Part shown: one piece after another, positions 1 to 8,170 of the stretch
Position numbering within the stretch: position 1 is the first letter of the stretch
Layout: each line of letters begins with the position of its first letter
Source: Oxalobacter sp.
GTDB taxonomy: Bacteria; Pseudomonadota; Gammaproteobacteria; Burkholderiales; Burkholderiaceae_D
DNA: 11,819 bases
Assembly (NCBI GenBank): GCA_012512465.1
Contig: JAAZED010000302.1
Location: 1 to 11,819 of the forward strand
Reading direction: 5' to 3'
The notes under the pieces: generated by a model
Told to the model about the DNA's origin: nothing
Databases searched by the model: none
What the model saw: only the letters and a program-made list of their open reading frames with translations
Translations under genes and position numbers: made by a program

Positions 1-2
1 AA

Positions 3-272
3 GGTGCGCTGATTAAAACCATGAATATCGGGGCGGCTGATGCCGGTGTGATCCCGGTTTCATGGGATGGCTCAACGAATGATGGCGATACGGCACTGCC
101 GGGCAAATACACCTTTACGGTGGAAGCCGCTTCCGGTAGCCAGTCGGTCAAGGCCAATCCGCTTGCCTTTGGCGAGGTACTGAGCGTGACAAAGGGGGCA
201 GACAACAGTGTGCTCCTGAATGTGCTGACGGTTGGTTCTGTGAAGCTGTCTGACATTCGCCAGATTCTTTAA
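3..272 (+). CDS. flgD: FlgD, flagellar hook-capping (scaffolding) protein, 3' end only
   Basis: This is the last 89 codons of a gene cut by the left edge of the window. The frame is open from the first bases, so the internal ATG at 21 is not the true start. FlgD sits at the tip of the growing hook and directs polymerisation of FlgE; it is later replaced by FlgK. The visible part contains the FlgD Ig-like domain signature: WDG followed by a short Asn/Asp-Gly-rich loop, then LPGKYTFTVEA. It ends in the small beta-rich C-terminal segment (VKLSDIRQIL). The position directly upstream of flgE is the standard one for flgD. The N-terminal export and hook-tip region lies outside the window. Confidence 0.9.
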   Translation, partial: GALIKTMNIGAADAGVIPVSWDGSTNDGDTALPGKYTFTVEAASGSQSVKANPLAFGEVLSVTKGADNSVLLNVLTVGSVKLSDIRQIL

Positions 273-284
273 TTAATACTATTC

Positions 285-308
285 CTATATAGCTGAATCA
301 CTATATAG
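285..308 (+). repeat. Two CTATATAG palindromes forming a possible hairpin between flgD and flgE
   Basis: The 8-base palindrome CTATATAG occurs at 285-292 and again at 301-308, separated by the 8 bases CTGAATCA. Because each copy is its own reverse complement, the pair can also fold as an 8-bp AU-rich stem with an 8-base loop in the flgD-flgE mRNA. There is no T-run behind it, so it is not an intrinsic terminator. It could be a processing or stability element, a protein-binding dyad, or chance in an AT-rich gap. Confidence 0.4.
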
Positions 309-342
309 AAAGAACTAACAAGCAGTTTGACAGGAGATAACA

Positions 343-1605
343 ATGGGTTTCCAACAAGGTTTGAGCGGCCTTAAAGCAGCATCCACTTCACTGGATGTAA
401 TTGGTAATAACGTGGCCAATGCCAGTACCGTGGGCTTCAAGCAGGGGCAGGCACAGTTTTCCGATATTTATTCGATGACCATGCATACCGCAGCGTCTAA
501 CCAGGTGGGTATCGGCGTATCGGTCATGCGGGTACAGCAGCAGTTTACCCAGGGTAATGTGACACCTTCAGCCAATTCACTGGACCTGGCGATTAATGGC
601 AATGGTTTTTTCCGTTTTCAGGATGAACTGGGTTCCGTCCTTTACTCCCGTAACGGTCAGTTGGAGCTGACCAAGGAAGGCTACCTGGTCAATGGTGCCA
701 ATCACAAGTTGACGGGCTTTCCTGTCGATCCGAATACGGGACTGGTGGCATCCGGCGCAGCGACTGTCATCCAGTTGCCGACGGCATATATTGAGCCGAA
801 AATCACCACCAAGGTCACATCGGTGCTTAACCTGGATTCGAGAGAGGATCCTGTTACGGTGGCACCGTTTGATCCGACCGATCCGTTGAGCTATAACGAT
901 GCCACGGCAATTGATGTGTATGACAGCCTGGGCAATATGCATGTACTGCAGACATTTTATGTCAAAACGGGGCCGCCACCGGGTACGCCTGGCAACGGAA
1001 CCTGGGATGTTTATGCCTATGTTGACGGGAATGTGGTTGATAACACGCTTCCGCCGGGTGGGACAGCATTTGGTCAATTGGAGTTTGATGAATATGGCGC
1101 ACCACAGAATCCTCCCGGACTTTCTCATCCATTACAGATTCCTGGTATCAATGGTGCGGCTGACCTGACATTGACGGTTGATTTTTCGGGGACTACCCAA
1201 TACGGTTCGACTTTTGCAGTGAATGACAACCAGCAGGATGGCTATGCTTCCGGGCGTCTGACGGGCTTTTCAGTGGACCCTTATGGCAATGTGCTTGGCC
1301 GTTATTCCAATGGTGAAGCGAAAGTGCTGGCACAGATCTGCCTCGTGGCTTTCCGCAATCCCAATGGACTCAATCCCATCGGCGACAATGAGTGGGTCGA
1401 GACCCTTGAGTCCGGTGCGCCCATTATCGGTTCGCCGCTGACGGCATCGCTTGGCCAGATCAATGACTATTCGATTGAGGAATCCAATGTGGATCTGACA
1501 GAAGAGCTCGTTGACATGATTGTGGCGCAGCGGGTGTACCAGGCCAATGCGCAGACCATCAAGACGCAGGATGCGATCCTGCAGACCCTGGTGAGCATGA
1601 GGTAA
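343..1605 (+). CDS. flgE: FlgE, flagellar hook protein
   Basis: FlgE is the subunit of the curved hook, the universal joint between rod and filament, and is exported by the flagellar type III system. The product is 420 aa, close to the roughly 400 aa usual for FlgE. The N-terminal rod/hook motif is at residues 18-35 (LDVIGNNVANASTVGFKQ). The C-terminal axial helix is at 381-420 (SNVDLTEELVDMIVAQRVYQ and onward). The central 250 or so residues, with DVYDSLGN and GFSVDPYGNV, form the exposed hook domains. The start is supported by AGGAG at 332-336, six bases before the ATG. It lies 70 bases after flgD, a wider gap than most in this operon, and that gap holds a possible hairpin. Confidence 0.97.
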   Translation: MGFQQGLSGLKAASTSLDVIGNNVANASTVGFKQGQAQFSDIYSMTMHTAASNQVGIGVSVMRVQQQFTQGNVTPSANSLDLAINGNGFFRFQDELGSVLYSRNGQLELTKEGYLVNGANHKLTGFPVDPNTGLVASGAATVIQLPTAYIEPKITTKVTSVLNLDSREDPVTVAPFDPTDPLSYNDATAIDVYDSLGNMHVLQTFYVKTGPPPGTPGNGTWDVYAYVDGNVVDNTLPPGGTAFGQLEFDEYGAPQNPPGLSHPLQIPGINGAADLTLTVDFSGTTQYGSTFAVNDNQQDGYASGRLTGFSVDPYGNVLGRYSNGEAKVLAQICLVAFRNPNGLNPIGDNEWVETLESGAPIIGSPLTASLGQINDYSIEESNVDLTEELVDMIVAQRVYQANAQTIKTQDAILQTLVSMR

Positions 1606-1640
1606 TAAGGACTGACGGAAACATTTAAGGGAACAGGGAT

Positions 1641-2384
1641 ATGGACCGGCTGCTATACACGGCAATGACAGGGGCGATTCACACGATGAACCAGCAGGCG
1701 ACAACGTCGCACAACCTGGCAAACGTGACCACCACGGGCTTTCGGGCCCAGGTGGATTCTTTCCGTGCCGTGCCGGTTATCAGCGAAGGATCGCCTACCC
1801 GGGATTTTGTGGTCGATGCCGAAGTCGGCACTGATTTTCGCCTGGGTGCGATCCAGCAGACTGGCCGTATCCTTGATGTGGCCCTGATTAATGAGGGCTG
1901 GCTGGTGATTGATATGCCGGATGGCTCGGAAAGCTATACGCGCCACGGCAGCCTGGTGACAACGCCACAGGGTCTCCTCCAGACGCGGGAAGGTTATAAC
2001 GTCAAGGGGCTGGAAGGGCCGATTGTCCTGCCGACTGATATTCCGTACACGATTGAAACGGATGGAACGATATCGGCAATGGATGACACGACCACTCCCA
2101 GGACGGTTATGGTGATCGGGCAGCTGCGGCTGGTCAATCCTCCCCAGGACCAGCTGGTGCGCGGCACTGATGGTTATTTCCGGATGAAGGACGGGACGCT
2201 TCCGGCCTTTGATCCGGGGGTCAAGCTGGTCAATGGGTCACTGGAAGCCAGTAATGTCAATCCGGCTGAGACGCTGGTGAATATTATCAGCCTGGCGCGG
2301 CAGTTTGAATTGCAGATGAACATGATCAAGCATGCGGATGAAAATGCAAGCCGCGCTATCGGTATTCTCACGCTGAACGGCTGA
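1641..2384 (+). CDS. flgF: FlgF, flagellar proximal rod protein
   Basis: FlgF forms part of the proximal rod, between FlgB/FlgC and the distal rod FlgG, in the periplasm. The protein is 247 aa, typical for the family (about 245-250). The N-terminus has the FlgF pattern MDRLLYTAMTGA, then the rod motif at residues 24-37 (HNLANVTTTGFRAQ). The C-terminal axial motif runs over 204-247, starting SNVNPAETLVNIISLARQFE. The IISLARQFE form, in place of MIxxQRxYE, separates FlgF from FlgE and FlgG. The gene follows flgE by 35 bases with purine-rich AAGGGA/CAGGGA stretches ahead of the ATG, so it is very likely co-transcribed. Confidence 0.95.
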   Translation: MDRLLYTAMTGAIHTMNQQATTSHNLANVTTTGFRAQVDSFRAVPVISEGSPTRDFVVDAEVGTDFRLGAIQQTGRILDVALINEGWLVIDMPDGSESYTRHGSLVTTPQGLLQTREGYNVKGLEGPIVLPTDIPYTIETDGTISAMDDTTTPRTVMVIGQLRLVNPPQDQLVRGTDGYFRMKDGTLPAFDPGVKLVNGSLEASNVNPAETLVNIISLARQFELQMNMIKHADENASRAIGILTLNG

Positions 2385-2437
2385 TGATTTCAGTGGGTTG
2401 GTTGCAGTAGTTAATTGTTTTTGAAAGGGGTTTTATT

Positions 2438-3220
2438 ATGATGCGATCGTTGTGGATAGCCAAGACCGGCCTGGATGCGCAGCAGACGAATCTGGACGTG
2501 ATTTCAAATAACCTGGCAAATATCAGCACAGGCGGTTTCAAGCGTTCGCGTCCGATTTTTGAGGATCTGGTGTACCAGAACATCCGCCAGCCCGGCGCGC
2601 AATCCTCCCAGCAGACGTATCTGCCTACCGGTTTGCAGATCGGCACCGGTGTGCGCCCAGTGGCAGTGGAACGGATTCATACACAGGGTAATGTCCAGCT
2701 CACTGAAAACGAGCTGGATGTGGCAATTCGCGGCAAGGGCTTTTTCCAGGTGCTAATGCCTGATGGCACCACCGCCTATACGCGTGACGGCTCCTTTCAG
2801 AAGGATGACCAGGGACAGTTGGTCACTTCCAGTGGTTATACGATCCAGCCCACGATCGTGATCCCTGTGGATGCGCTTTCCATTACGGTGGCACGCGATG
2901 GTGTTGTGTCGGTCACCACGCCTGGCACGACCCAGGTAACCCAGGTGGGTGATCTGCAACTGGCGACTTTCATCAATCCGGCTGGTCTGGAGTCCATCAG
3001 TGAAAACCTTTATGTCGAGACTAACTCATCCGGTGCGCCGCAGGTAAACACACCGGGCTTAAATGGCTCGGGCACGCTGTTGCACAAATATGTTGAAACG
3101 TCGAATGTGAACATGGCAGAAGAACTGGTGAACATGATCATCGCGCAGCGCGCATTCGAGATCAACAGTAAGGCAGTTACCACATCTGACCAGATGTTGG
3201 GCAGGCTGACACAGCTGTAA
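2438..3220 (+). CDS. flgG: FlgG, flagellar distal rod protein
   Basis: FlgG builds the distal rod that crosses the peptidoglycan and reaches the L/P rings. The protein is 260 aa, the usual length, and begins [16 protein letters not shown]. The rod motif is at residues 20-34 ([15 protein letters not shown]). Residues about 46-70 carry [14 protein letters not shown] and [11 protein letters not shown], the FlgG-specific segment that is absent from FlgE and known to make the rod straight and stiff. The C-terminus (218-260) is [20 protein letters not shown] and onward, ending LTQL. Two ATGs stand in tandem at 2438 and 2441; the first gives the usual MMRS start. AAAGGGG at 2424-2430 is the likely ribosome binding site. 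Confidence 0.97.
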   Translation: MMRSLWIAKTGLDAQQTNLDVISNNLANISTGGFKRSRPIFEDLVYQNIRQPGAQSSQQTYLPTGLQIGTGVRPVAVERIHTQGNVQLTENELDVAIRGKGFFQVLMPDGTTAYTRDGSFQKDDQGQLVTSSGYTIQPTIVIPVDALSITVARDGVVSVTTPGTTQVTQVGDLQLATFINPAGLESISENLYVETNSSGAPQVNTPGLNGSGTLLHKYVETSNVNMAEELVNMIIAQRAFEINSKAVTTSDQMLGRLTQL

Positions 3221-3247
3221 CAGGCTGAGAAGTAACGGAGGCGGTTT

Positions 3248-3904
3248 ATGCGAATGAATTTGACAGTTTTGGCGATATTGGCGTTGTTGTTGGGTGGATG
3301 CGCTGTAACGCCGGATACCATTACCCATCAGCGCCCCGGAAGTAATACGCAATATGCGCAGCCGGCTGTCGGTGCGAATGGTGCGATTTTCCACCAGAAT
3401 GCCTACCGTCCGATTTTCGAGGATCACAAGGCGCGACTGGTGGGGGACAATATTACGATCGTGATTACAGAAAGCAATCGCGCCACCAAGGCTGGCAGTG
3501 ACAGTTCGGAGCGGACTAACAGCGCCAATTTTAACAAGCCGAGATTCTTTGGCAGTTCTTTCGAGAAAGTGGAAGCCTCTGGAAGCGGCATGCGTGAATA
3601 TGAGGAAGAATCAGCGAAAAGTGCCAACAATGTGTTTAACGGCACCATAGCGGTGAGCGTGATTGATGTCGCGCCAAATGGCAACCTGATCGTCAGTGGT
3701 GAAAAGCAGATTGCCATGGATAACGGCTCTGAATTCATCCGCTTTTCCGGCGTGATTGATCCGAAGGATATCGCTATCGGCAATCAGGTAGCTTCGACCA
3801 AGGTCGCCGATGCGCGAATCGAGTATCGTACCAATACACGTATTGATGCGGCAGAAGTGGCCAGCAAGCTTTCCCGCTTCTTTCTTTCGGTGCTGCCGTT
3901 CTAG
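3248..3904 (+). CDS. flgH: FlgH, flagellar L-ring lipoprotein
   Basis: FlgH is the outer-membrane L-ring subunit, a bushing around the rod. It is a 218-aa precursor of normal family length. The N-terminus is a lipoprotein signal: a hydrophobic stretch over residues 4-15 followed by the lipobox LGGC, with the predicted lipidated cysteine at residue 18. Conserved L-ring features follow: IFEDHKARLVGDNITIVITE (about 57-76), then NGNLIVSGEKQI, GVIDPKDI, and the VADARIEY segment near the end, closing with FFLSVLPF. GGAGG at 3237-3241 lies six bases before the ATG at 3248; a second in-frame ATG at 3254 is less favoured. It sits between flgG and flgI as expected, so both ring proteins come from the same transcript. 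Confidence 0.96.
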   Translation: MRMNLTVLAILALLLGGCAVTPDTITHQRPGSNTQYAQPAVGANGAIFHQNAYRPIFEDHKARLVGDNITIVITESNRATKAGSDSSERTNSANFNKPRFFGSSFEKVEASGSGMREYEEESAKSANNVFNGTIAVSVIDVAPNGNLIVSGEKQIAMDNGSEFIRFSGVIDPKDIAIGNQVASTKVADARIEYRTNTRIDAAEVASKLSRFFLSVLPF

Positions 3905-3939
3905 GCTTGAGGTTGTCAGGGTTTTGTACAGGAGTGAAT

Positions 3940-5055
3940 ATGTCACTATCAGTTAAAGCAATCGGTGCCTTTTTGCTGGGATTGGGGCTTTTTGCCTCGG
4001 TGCCGACTTATGCGGAGCGCATACGTGACCTGGCAACCATCCAGGGCGTTCGTAACAACCAATTGCTGGGATATGGCCTTGTCGTCGGTCTGGATGGCAG
4101 CGGTGACCAGACCACACAGACGCCTTTCACGGTGCAAAGTATTGTAAATATGCTCCAGCAACTCGGTGTTACCGTGCCGTTTAACAGCAGCAGCCTTCAG
4201 ATGAAGAATGTGGCAGCGGTCATGGTCACGGCGAATCTGCCGCCCTTTGCCCAGCCGGGCCAGATGGTGGATGTAGTGGTTTCTTCCATTGGTAACGCCA
4301 AGAGCCTTAAAGGCGGTACGCTTTTGCTGACGCCCCTGAAAGGCGCAGACGGTAATATTTATGGCATGGCGCAAGGCAATCTGGTGGTCGGCGGTGCCGG
4401 CGCCTCAGCCGGGGGCAGCAGTGCGAAGGTAAATCACCTGGCAGCCGGACGTATTTCCAACGGTGCCACTATTGAGCGCGAGGTACCGAGCACCATCCAT
4501 AACAGTGAAACGATTACACTGGAACTGACGGATACCAATTTTTCAACGGTCAGCCGCATGGTGGGGGCAATCAATACGCGTTTTGGCATGACAACGGCTT
4601 CTGCCGTGAATGGCAGGGTGATCAGAGTCAAGGCGCCGCAAAGCCCGGATGCGAGGGTGGCCTTTATTGGTGAACTGGAAAACCTCGATGTGACGCCGGC
4701 GATGCAATCCGCCAAGGTGATATTGAATGCGCGTACCGGCTCGGTTGTCATGAACCAGACGGTGACACTGGATACCTGTGCGATTTCGCATGGCAATCTT
4801 TCCGTGATCGTGAATACGGAAAATACGGCAAGCCAGCCCGCGCCTTTCTCCCAGGGACAGACCACCATGGTTGAGAACGCCCAGATCGAGATCAAGAAAG
4901 ATGAAGGCGAGGTGATCCTGTTAAATCGGGCAGCAACGCTGGCCGATGTGGTTAAGGCGTTGAATTCCATTGGCGCCACGCCACAGGATCTGCTGGCGAT
5001 TTTGCAGGCCATGAAGGCTTCCGGTTCGCTTCGTGCCGAGCTGGAAGTGATTTGA
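3940..5055 (+). CDS. flgI: FlgI, flagellar P-ring protein
   Basis: FlgI forms the periplasmic P-ring around the rod in the peptidoglycan layer. The frame is open from a TTG at 3907, but the ATG at 3940 is preferred. It has AGGAG at 3930-3934 five bases upstream and gives a clean Sec signal peptide of about 25 residues ending PTYA, with predicted cleavage before ERIRDLATIQG. The resulting 371-aa precursor matches the family's usual 365-375 aa. Diagnostic stretches include NNQLLGYGLVVGLDGSGDQT, MKNVAAVMVTANLPPFA, LVVGG, VVMNQTVTLDTCAISHGNLS and LNSIGATPQDLLAILQAMK. The only cysteine is Cys280. Escherichia coli FlgI folding is known to depend on a disulfide, which cannot form within this protein. 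Confidence 0.96.
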   Translation: MSLSVKAIGAFLLGLGLFASVPTYAERIRDLATIQGVRNNQLLGYGLVVGLDGSGDQTTQTPFTVQSIVNMLQQLGVTVPFNSSSLQMKNVAAVMVTANLPPFAQPGQMVDVVVSSIGNAKSLKGGTLLLTPLKGADGNIYGMAQGNLVVGGAGASAGGSSAKVNHLAAGRISNGATIEREVPSTIHNSETITLELTDTNFSTVSRMVGAINTRFGMTTASAVNGRVIRVKAPQSPDARVAFIGELENLDVTPAMQSAKVILNARTGSVVMNQTVTLDTCAISHGNLSVIVNTENTASQPAPFSQGQTTMVENAQIEIKKDEGEVILLNRAATLADVVKALNSIGATPQDLLAILQAMKASGSLRAELEVI

Positions 5056-5093
5056 TTAACCGCAGACATCGGGTTTGAAGCGGTGAAGGCAGT

Positions 5094-6107
5094 ATGAGCG
5101 ACCTGACGGAAAATGTGTCTTCTTCAGCCATGCAGGCGATCAATACGCGCAATCTGCATGATATCAAGGCGGTGGCGAACCGGGACGGTAATTCGCCTGC
5201 GGCCATGAAAGCGGCTGCCCAGCAGTTTGAAGCGCTTTTTCTTTCGATGATTTTGAAGAGCATGCGGGAATCACTGCCGCAGGACGGGCTTTTTAATTCG
5301 CAGCAGACGAAGCTGTATACCCAGCTTCTGGATGAGGAAGTCAGCCAGCATGTGGCCAAACAGGGGATTGGCCTGGCTGACCAGATGCTCTGCCAGATGG
5401 TGGCAACCGGTCTTTTGAATGCGGAAGAGACCGAGCCGTATCTTTCCAAGCGCCAGATTTCCACATCCGTGGATGCGTACCGTTCGATGTCGATTGGATC
5501 GGCCAGGGAGCAGGCATCTTCACTGCTGCAGGGGCAGCATTCGATTTTCCGTTCGGAAGGCAAGGCGGCCGAAGCAGTGACACGGCAGGGGACGCAGGCA
5601 CAGGCGATCACGCTGCCGGGTGTGGATGCAGGGGATAAGCCCGCTTCTCTTCCAGGCCATGTGAAAGCCTTTACGGACAAGATGATGTCGCACGCGAAAG
5701 AAGCCAGCAGGACAACGGGTATTCCGCCGGAATTCATGCTGGCACAGGCGGCACTGGAAACGGGCTGGGGCAAAAAACAGATGCTGCATCCAGATGGTTC
5801 GCCCAGCCATAATCTTTTTGGCATCAAGGCCAATGGCTGGGGCGGCAAGACCGTGGATGTGCTCACCTCGGAATTTGAGAACGGCAGGATGATCAAGAAG
5901 GTGGAAAAATTCCGTGCTTATGATTCATATGCTGATTCGTTCAAGGATTATGCAAGATTATTAAGCGAAAACCCGCGTTATGAGAAGGTGATGAATGCAC
6001 AGGACCCGGCAGCCTTTGCCTATGGCCTGCAGCGCGCCGGATATGCAACGGACCCGGAATACGGTTCCAAGCTCGTGCGGGTGATCAACAGGGTATCTCA
6101 GGGCTGA
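5094..6107 (+). CDS. flgJ: FlgJ, rod-capping protein with peptidoglycan hydrolase domain
   Basis: FlgJ caps the growing rod in the periplasm and opens the peptidoglycan so the rod can pass. Both domains are present in 337 aa. Residues about 30-112 form the rod-binding domain (AAMKAAAQQFEALFLSMILK, DEEVSQHVAKQGIGLADQM). A polar linker of about 80 residues follows. Residues about 193-337 are a GH73-type beta-N-acetylglucosaminidase domain. Glu222 in AALETGWG matches the catalytic Glu of the family, and Glu260 in TSEFENG is the likely second acidic residue. NLFGIKA, YDSYADSFKDYARLL and AGYATDPEYGSKL are also typical. The start ATG has GAAGG at 5085-5089. The gap after flgI is 38 bases. There is no signal peptide, as FlgJ leaves by the flagellar export gate. 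Confidence 0.96.
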   Translation: MSDLTENVSSSAMQAINTRNLHDIKAVANRDGNSPAAMKAAAQQFEALFLSMILKSMRESLPQDGLFNSQQTKLYTQLLDEEVSQHVAKQGIGLADQMLCQMVATGLLNAEETEPYLSKRQISTSVDAYRSMSIGSAREQASSLLQGQHSIFRSEGKAAEAVTRQGTQAQAITLPGVDAGDKPASLPGHVKAFTDKMMSHAKEASRTTGIPPEFMLAQAALETGWGKKQMLHPDGSPSHNLFGIKANGWGGKTVDVLTSEFENGRMIKKVEKFRAYDSYADSFKDYARLLSENPRYEKVMNAQDPAAFAYGLQRAGYATDPEYGSKLVRVINRVSQG

Positions 6108-6140
6108 TAAGGCCTTGAATGGAAAGATTAACGGGTTTGC

Positions 6141-6167
6141 TCAAGTTATTGGCCAAACAGCCGTAGT
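6141..6167 (+). promoter_or_regulatory. Candidate sigma-28 (FliA) promoter for flgKL
   Basis: TCAAGTTA at 6141-6148 is followed, after exactly 11 bases, by GCCGTAGT at 6160-6167. The enterobacterial FliA consensus is TAAAGTTT, 11 bases, GCCGATAA. The -35 part matches 6 of 8 and the -10 part keeps the diagnostic GCCG (4 of 8). The site lies in the longest gap between flagellar genes here (88 bases) and ends 28 bases before the flgK ATG. In Salmonella, flgKL is known to have its own FliA-dependent promoter. The weak second half of the -10 element keeps this at moderate confidence. Confidence 0.6.
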
Positions 6168-6195
6168 TAATCTGTAGAGATATAGGGAATCAGAC

Positions 6196-8157
6196 ATGGG
6201 AAATATCTACAGTATCGGTAAAAGTGCGCTTCTGTCGGCGAATTATGCAATCAGCGTCACCGGCCACAACATTGCCAATGCCAGTACGCCCGGCTATAAC
6301 CGCCAGGTGATCCTGCAATCCGGCAAAATCGGGCAGCAGTTTGGTTTTGGTTTTGTGGGCAGTGGTGTCCAACTGGACGATATCCGGCGCGTGTATGATG
6401 AATTTTTAGGCAAACAGTTTCTTGATACCCAGTCGGAATCAAGCCGACTGGATACGTATTACAACCAGATTGCCAAGATCAATAACAAGCTCGCGGATGA
6501 CACGGCGGGCGTTTCGCCTGCCCTGCAGCAGTTTTTCAGCGCGGTGCAGGAAATTGCCTCGACGCCGACTTCGGCGGCGACCCGTGAAGCCATGCTGTCT
6601 GATGCTGATATTCTGGCAGGGCGCTACAATAACCTGGCAAAGCAGCTGACGGAACAGCGCGATCTGGCCAATGCGCAGATCATCCATAGTGTGGAGCTGA
6701 TCAATACCTATGGTCAGGAGATCGCCAAGCTGAATGACCAGATTGCCCGTGCGCAGATTGCGATTACGGACCCTGCCCCCAATGACCTGCTGGACCAGCG
6801 CGATTACCTGATCTCGCAACTGTCGCAGGAGATCGGTGTGCGCACGGTGGTCAACGGCAACAGCCTGGATGTGTATATCGGCAATGGCCAGCCGCTGGTG
6901 ATCAACCATCAGGCTTTCCCGATGTATGCAGAATATTCTGCGAAAGATCCCCAGCAGGTGGAGATCGGCTATATCAATAATGGCCAGAAAATACAGATTC
7001 CGGAAAAACTGCTGACCGGCGGCAATATCAAGGGTTACATGGATTACCGCAATGAGCAGATTGAGCCGGTATTGAACCAGCTTGGCCTGATCGTCATTAA
7101 CCTGGCGGCAGATTTCAATAAACAGCACAAGCTTGGCATGGACCTGAACGGGAACATGGGAGAGGATTTCTTTGACTTCAATAAAGAGGCTTCGGTGGGC
7201 AACCGGACGGGTACCGGCTCCGTCAAAGCCACCATCGATCTGGACCACGTCAAGGATCTCGTGTCAAGTAACTATCTGGTAGAGTATGACGGGACCAACT
7301 ATAAGATCACACGCCAGTCTGATGGTCATGTCGCGTGGAATGGCCCGGCCATGCCCGCAACGGGTTCACCCCCGACAGGCACATTGATCGATGGTATTTA
7401 TTTCACGGAGACGACACTTGCTCCGGGCGACGCGCTGGTAATCAAGCCTTTGAATGAGATTGCTGCCAGCCTGGATGTACTGATTTCCGATCCCAACAAG
7501 ATTGCAGCCGCTTCTCCCGTCCGCACCGGCTCAGGGCCGAATGCGATTTCGGGAACAGATAACCTGGGTACCGGCAAGATTTCACTGGGTGAGGTAAAAG
7601 GTTCCAGCTTTGCTACTTCCGGTACGCTGACTTTTGATAAGACCACAGGTACCTTTACTACGGATTCAAATGTCTGGTATTACCCGCCGGATGGGAGTGC
7701 CCCCACCCTTTATATGGCAGGCGCTACCAATGTGCCGTACCAGGAGGGAGCCACCTACAACTTTGGTGATTTTGATTTCAGCATCACGGGTGATCCGGAA
7801 ACAGGTGATACCTTCTTTATCGAACCAAATACAGGCGGCACAGGCGATAATCGCAACATGCTGGCGCTTGCCGCGTTGCAGGATGCCAAGACCATGTTGA
7901 ATGGCACGGCTTCTTATCAGGGAGCCTATTCACAACTGGTCAATCGCGTTGGTGCGAAAACACGCGAACTGGAGGTGATGAGCACATCAACGGGCAACCT
8001 TTTGAATTCAATTTATGAAGAGCAGCAAAGCCAGTCGGGTGTTAACGGGGATGAGGAAGCCATCAACCTGATGCGCTATCAGCAGAACTACAATGCGGCT
8101 TCCAAGGTGATCCAGACGGCAAACGAAATGTTTGACGCGATCCTGGCAATTTTCTGA
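6196..8157 (+). CDS. flgK: FlgK, hook-filament junction protein 1 (HAP1)
   Basis: FlgK replaces the FlgD cap on the finished hook and, with FlgL, adapts hook to filament. The protein is 653 aa, about 100 longer than the 553-aa Salmonella protein; long forms are common in betaproteobacteria. The N-terminal motif at residues 23-37 is GHNIANASTPGYNRQ. The following 100 or so residues, with DTQSESSRLDTYYNQI and VQEIASTPTSAATREAML, are typical of FlgK. The C-terminal axial helix is residues 623-653 (INLMRYQQNYNAASKVIQTA and onward). The extra length is in the middle, about 330-560, rich in Gly, Thr and Asp and probably surface-exposed. AGGGA at 6184-6188 precedes the ATG. A sigma-28 promoter candidate lies just upstream, and flgL follows 13 bases downstream. 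Confidence 0.96.
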   Translation: MGNIYSIGKSALLSANYAISVTGHNIANASTPGYNRQVILQSGKIGQQFGFGFVGSGVQLDDIRRVYDEFLGKQFLDTQSESSRLDTYYNQIAKINNKLADDTAGVSPALQQFFSAVQEIASTPTSAATREAMLSDADILAGRYNNLAKQLTEQRDLANAQIIHSVELINTYGQEIAKLNDQIARAQIAITDPAPNDLLDQRDYLISQLSQEIGVRTVVNGNSLDVYIGNGQPLVINHQAFPMYAEYSAKDPQQVEIGYINNGQKIQIPEKLLTGGNIKGYMDYRNEQIEPVLNQLGLIVINLAADFNKQHKLGMDLNGNMGEDFFDFNKEASVGNRTGTGSVKATIDLDHVKDLVSSNYLVEYDGTNYKITRQSDGHVAWNGPAMPATGSPPTGTLIDGIYFTETTLAPGDALVIKPLNEIAASLDVLISDPNKIAAASPVRTGSGPNAISGTDNLGTGKISLGEVKGSSFATSGTLTFDKTTGTFTTDSNVWYYPPDGSAPTLYMAGATNVPYQEGATYNFGDFDFSITGDPETGDTFFIEPNTGGTGDNRNMLALAALQDAKTMLNGTASYQGAYSQLVNRVGAKTRELEVMSTSTGNLLNSIYEEQQSQSGVNGDEEAINLMRYQQNYNAASKVIQTANEMFDAILAIF

Positions 8158-8170
8158 TGGAGTAACGATC

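Noticed and set aside
577..1128. A 183-codon open frame on the - strand inside flgE
   Set aside because: Antisense shadow of flgE, with no ribosome binding site or recognisable domain. The same holds for the - strand frames inside flgI and flgK.
2390..2412. GTGGGTTGGTTGCAG between flgF and flgG as a sigma-54 promoter
   Set aside because: The GG and GC dinucleotides are not at the required -24/-12 spacing and the TGGCAC half is absent.
3907..3939. TTG at 3907 as an upstream start for FlgI
   Set aside because: It would put 11 extra residues before a good signal peptide. The ATG at 3940 has a well-spaced AGGAG and gives the normal family length.
5058..5084. AACCGC...GCGGT hairpin between flgI and flgJ
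   Set aside because: Only 5 base pairs with a loop of about 16 bases and no T-run; too weak to call a terminator or regulatory element.
4952..5896. A 314-codon open frame on the - strand across the flgI/flgJ junction
   Set aside because: It is antisense to two clear flagellar genes, and its translation is rich in Ser, Cys and Arg with no family pattern. It is a shadow of the coding strand.
8132..8170. TTG at 8132 as an upstream start for FlgL
   Set aside because: It lies inside the 3' end of flgK. The ATG at 8171 has GGAG and begins the recognisable FlgL N-terminus.
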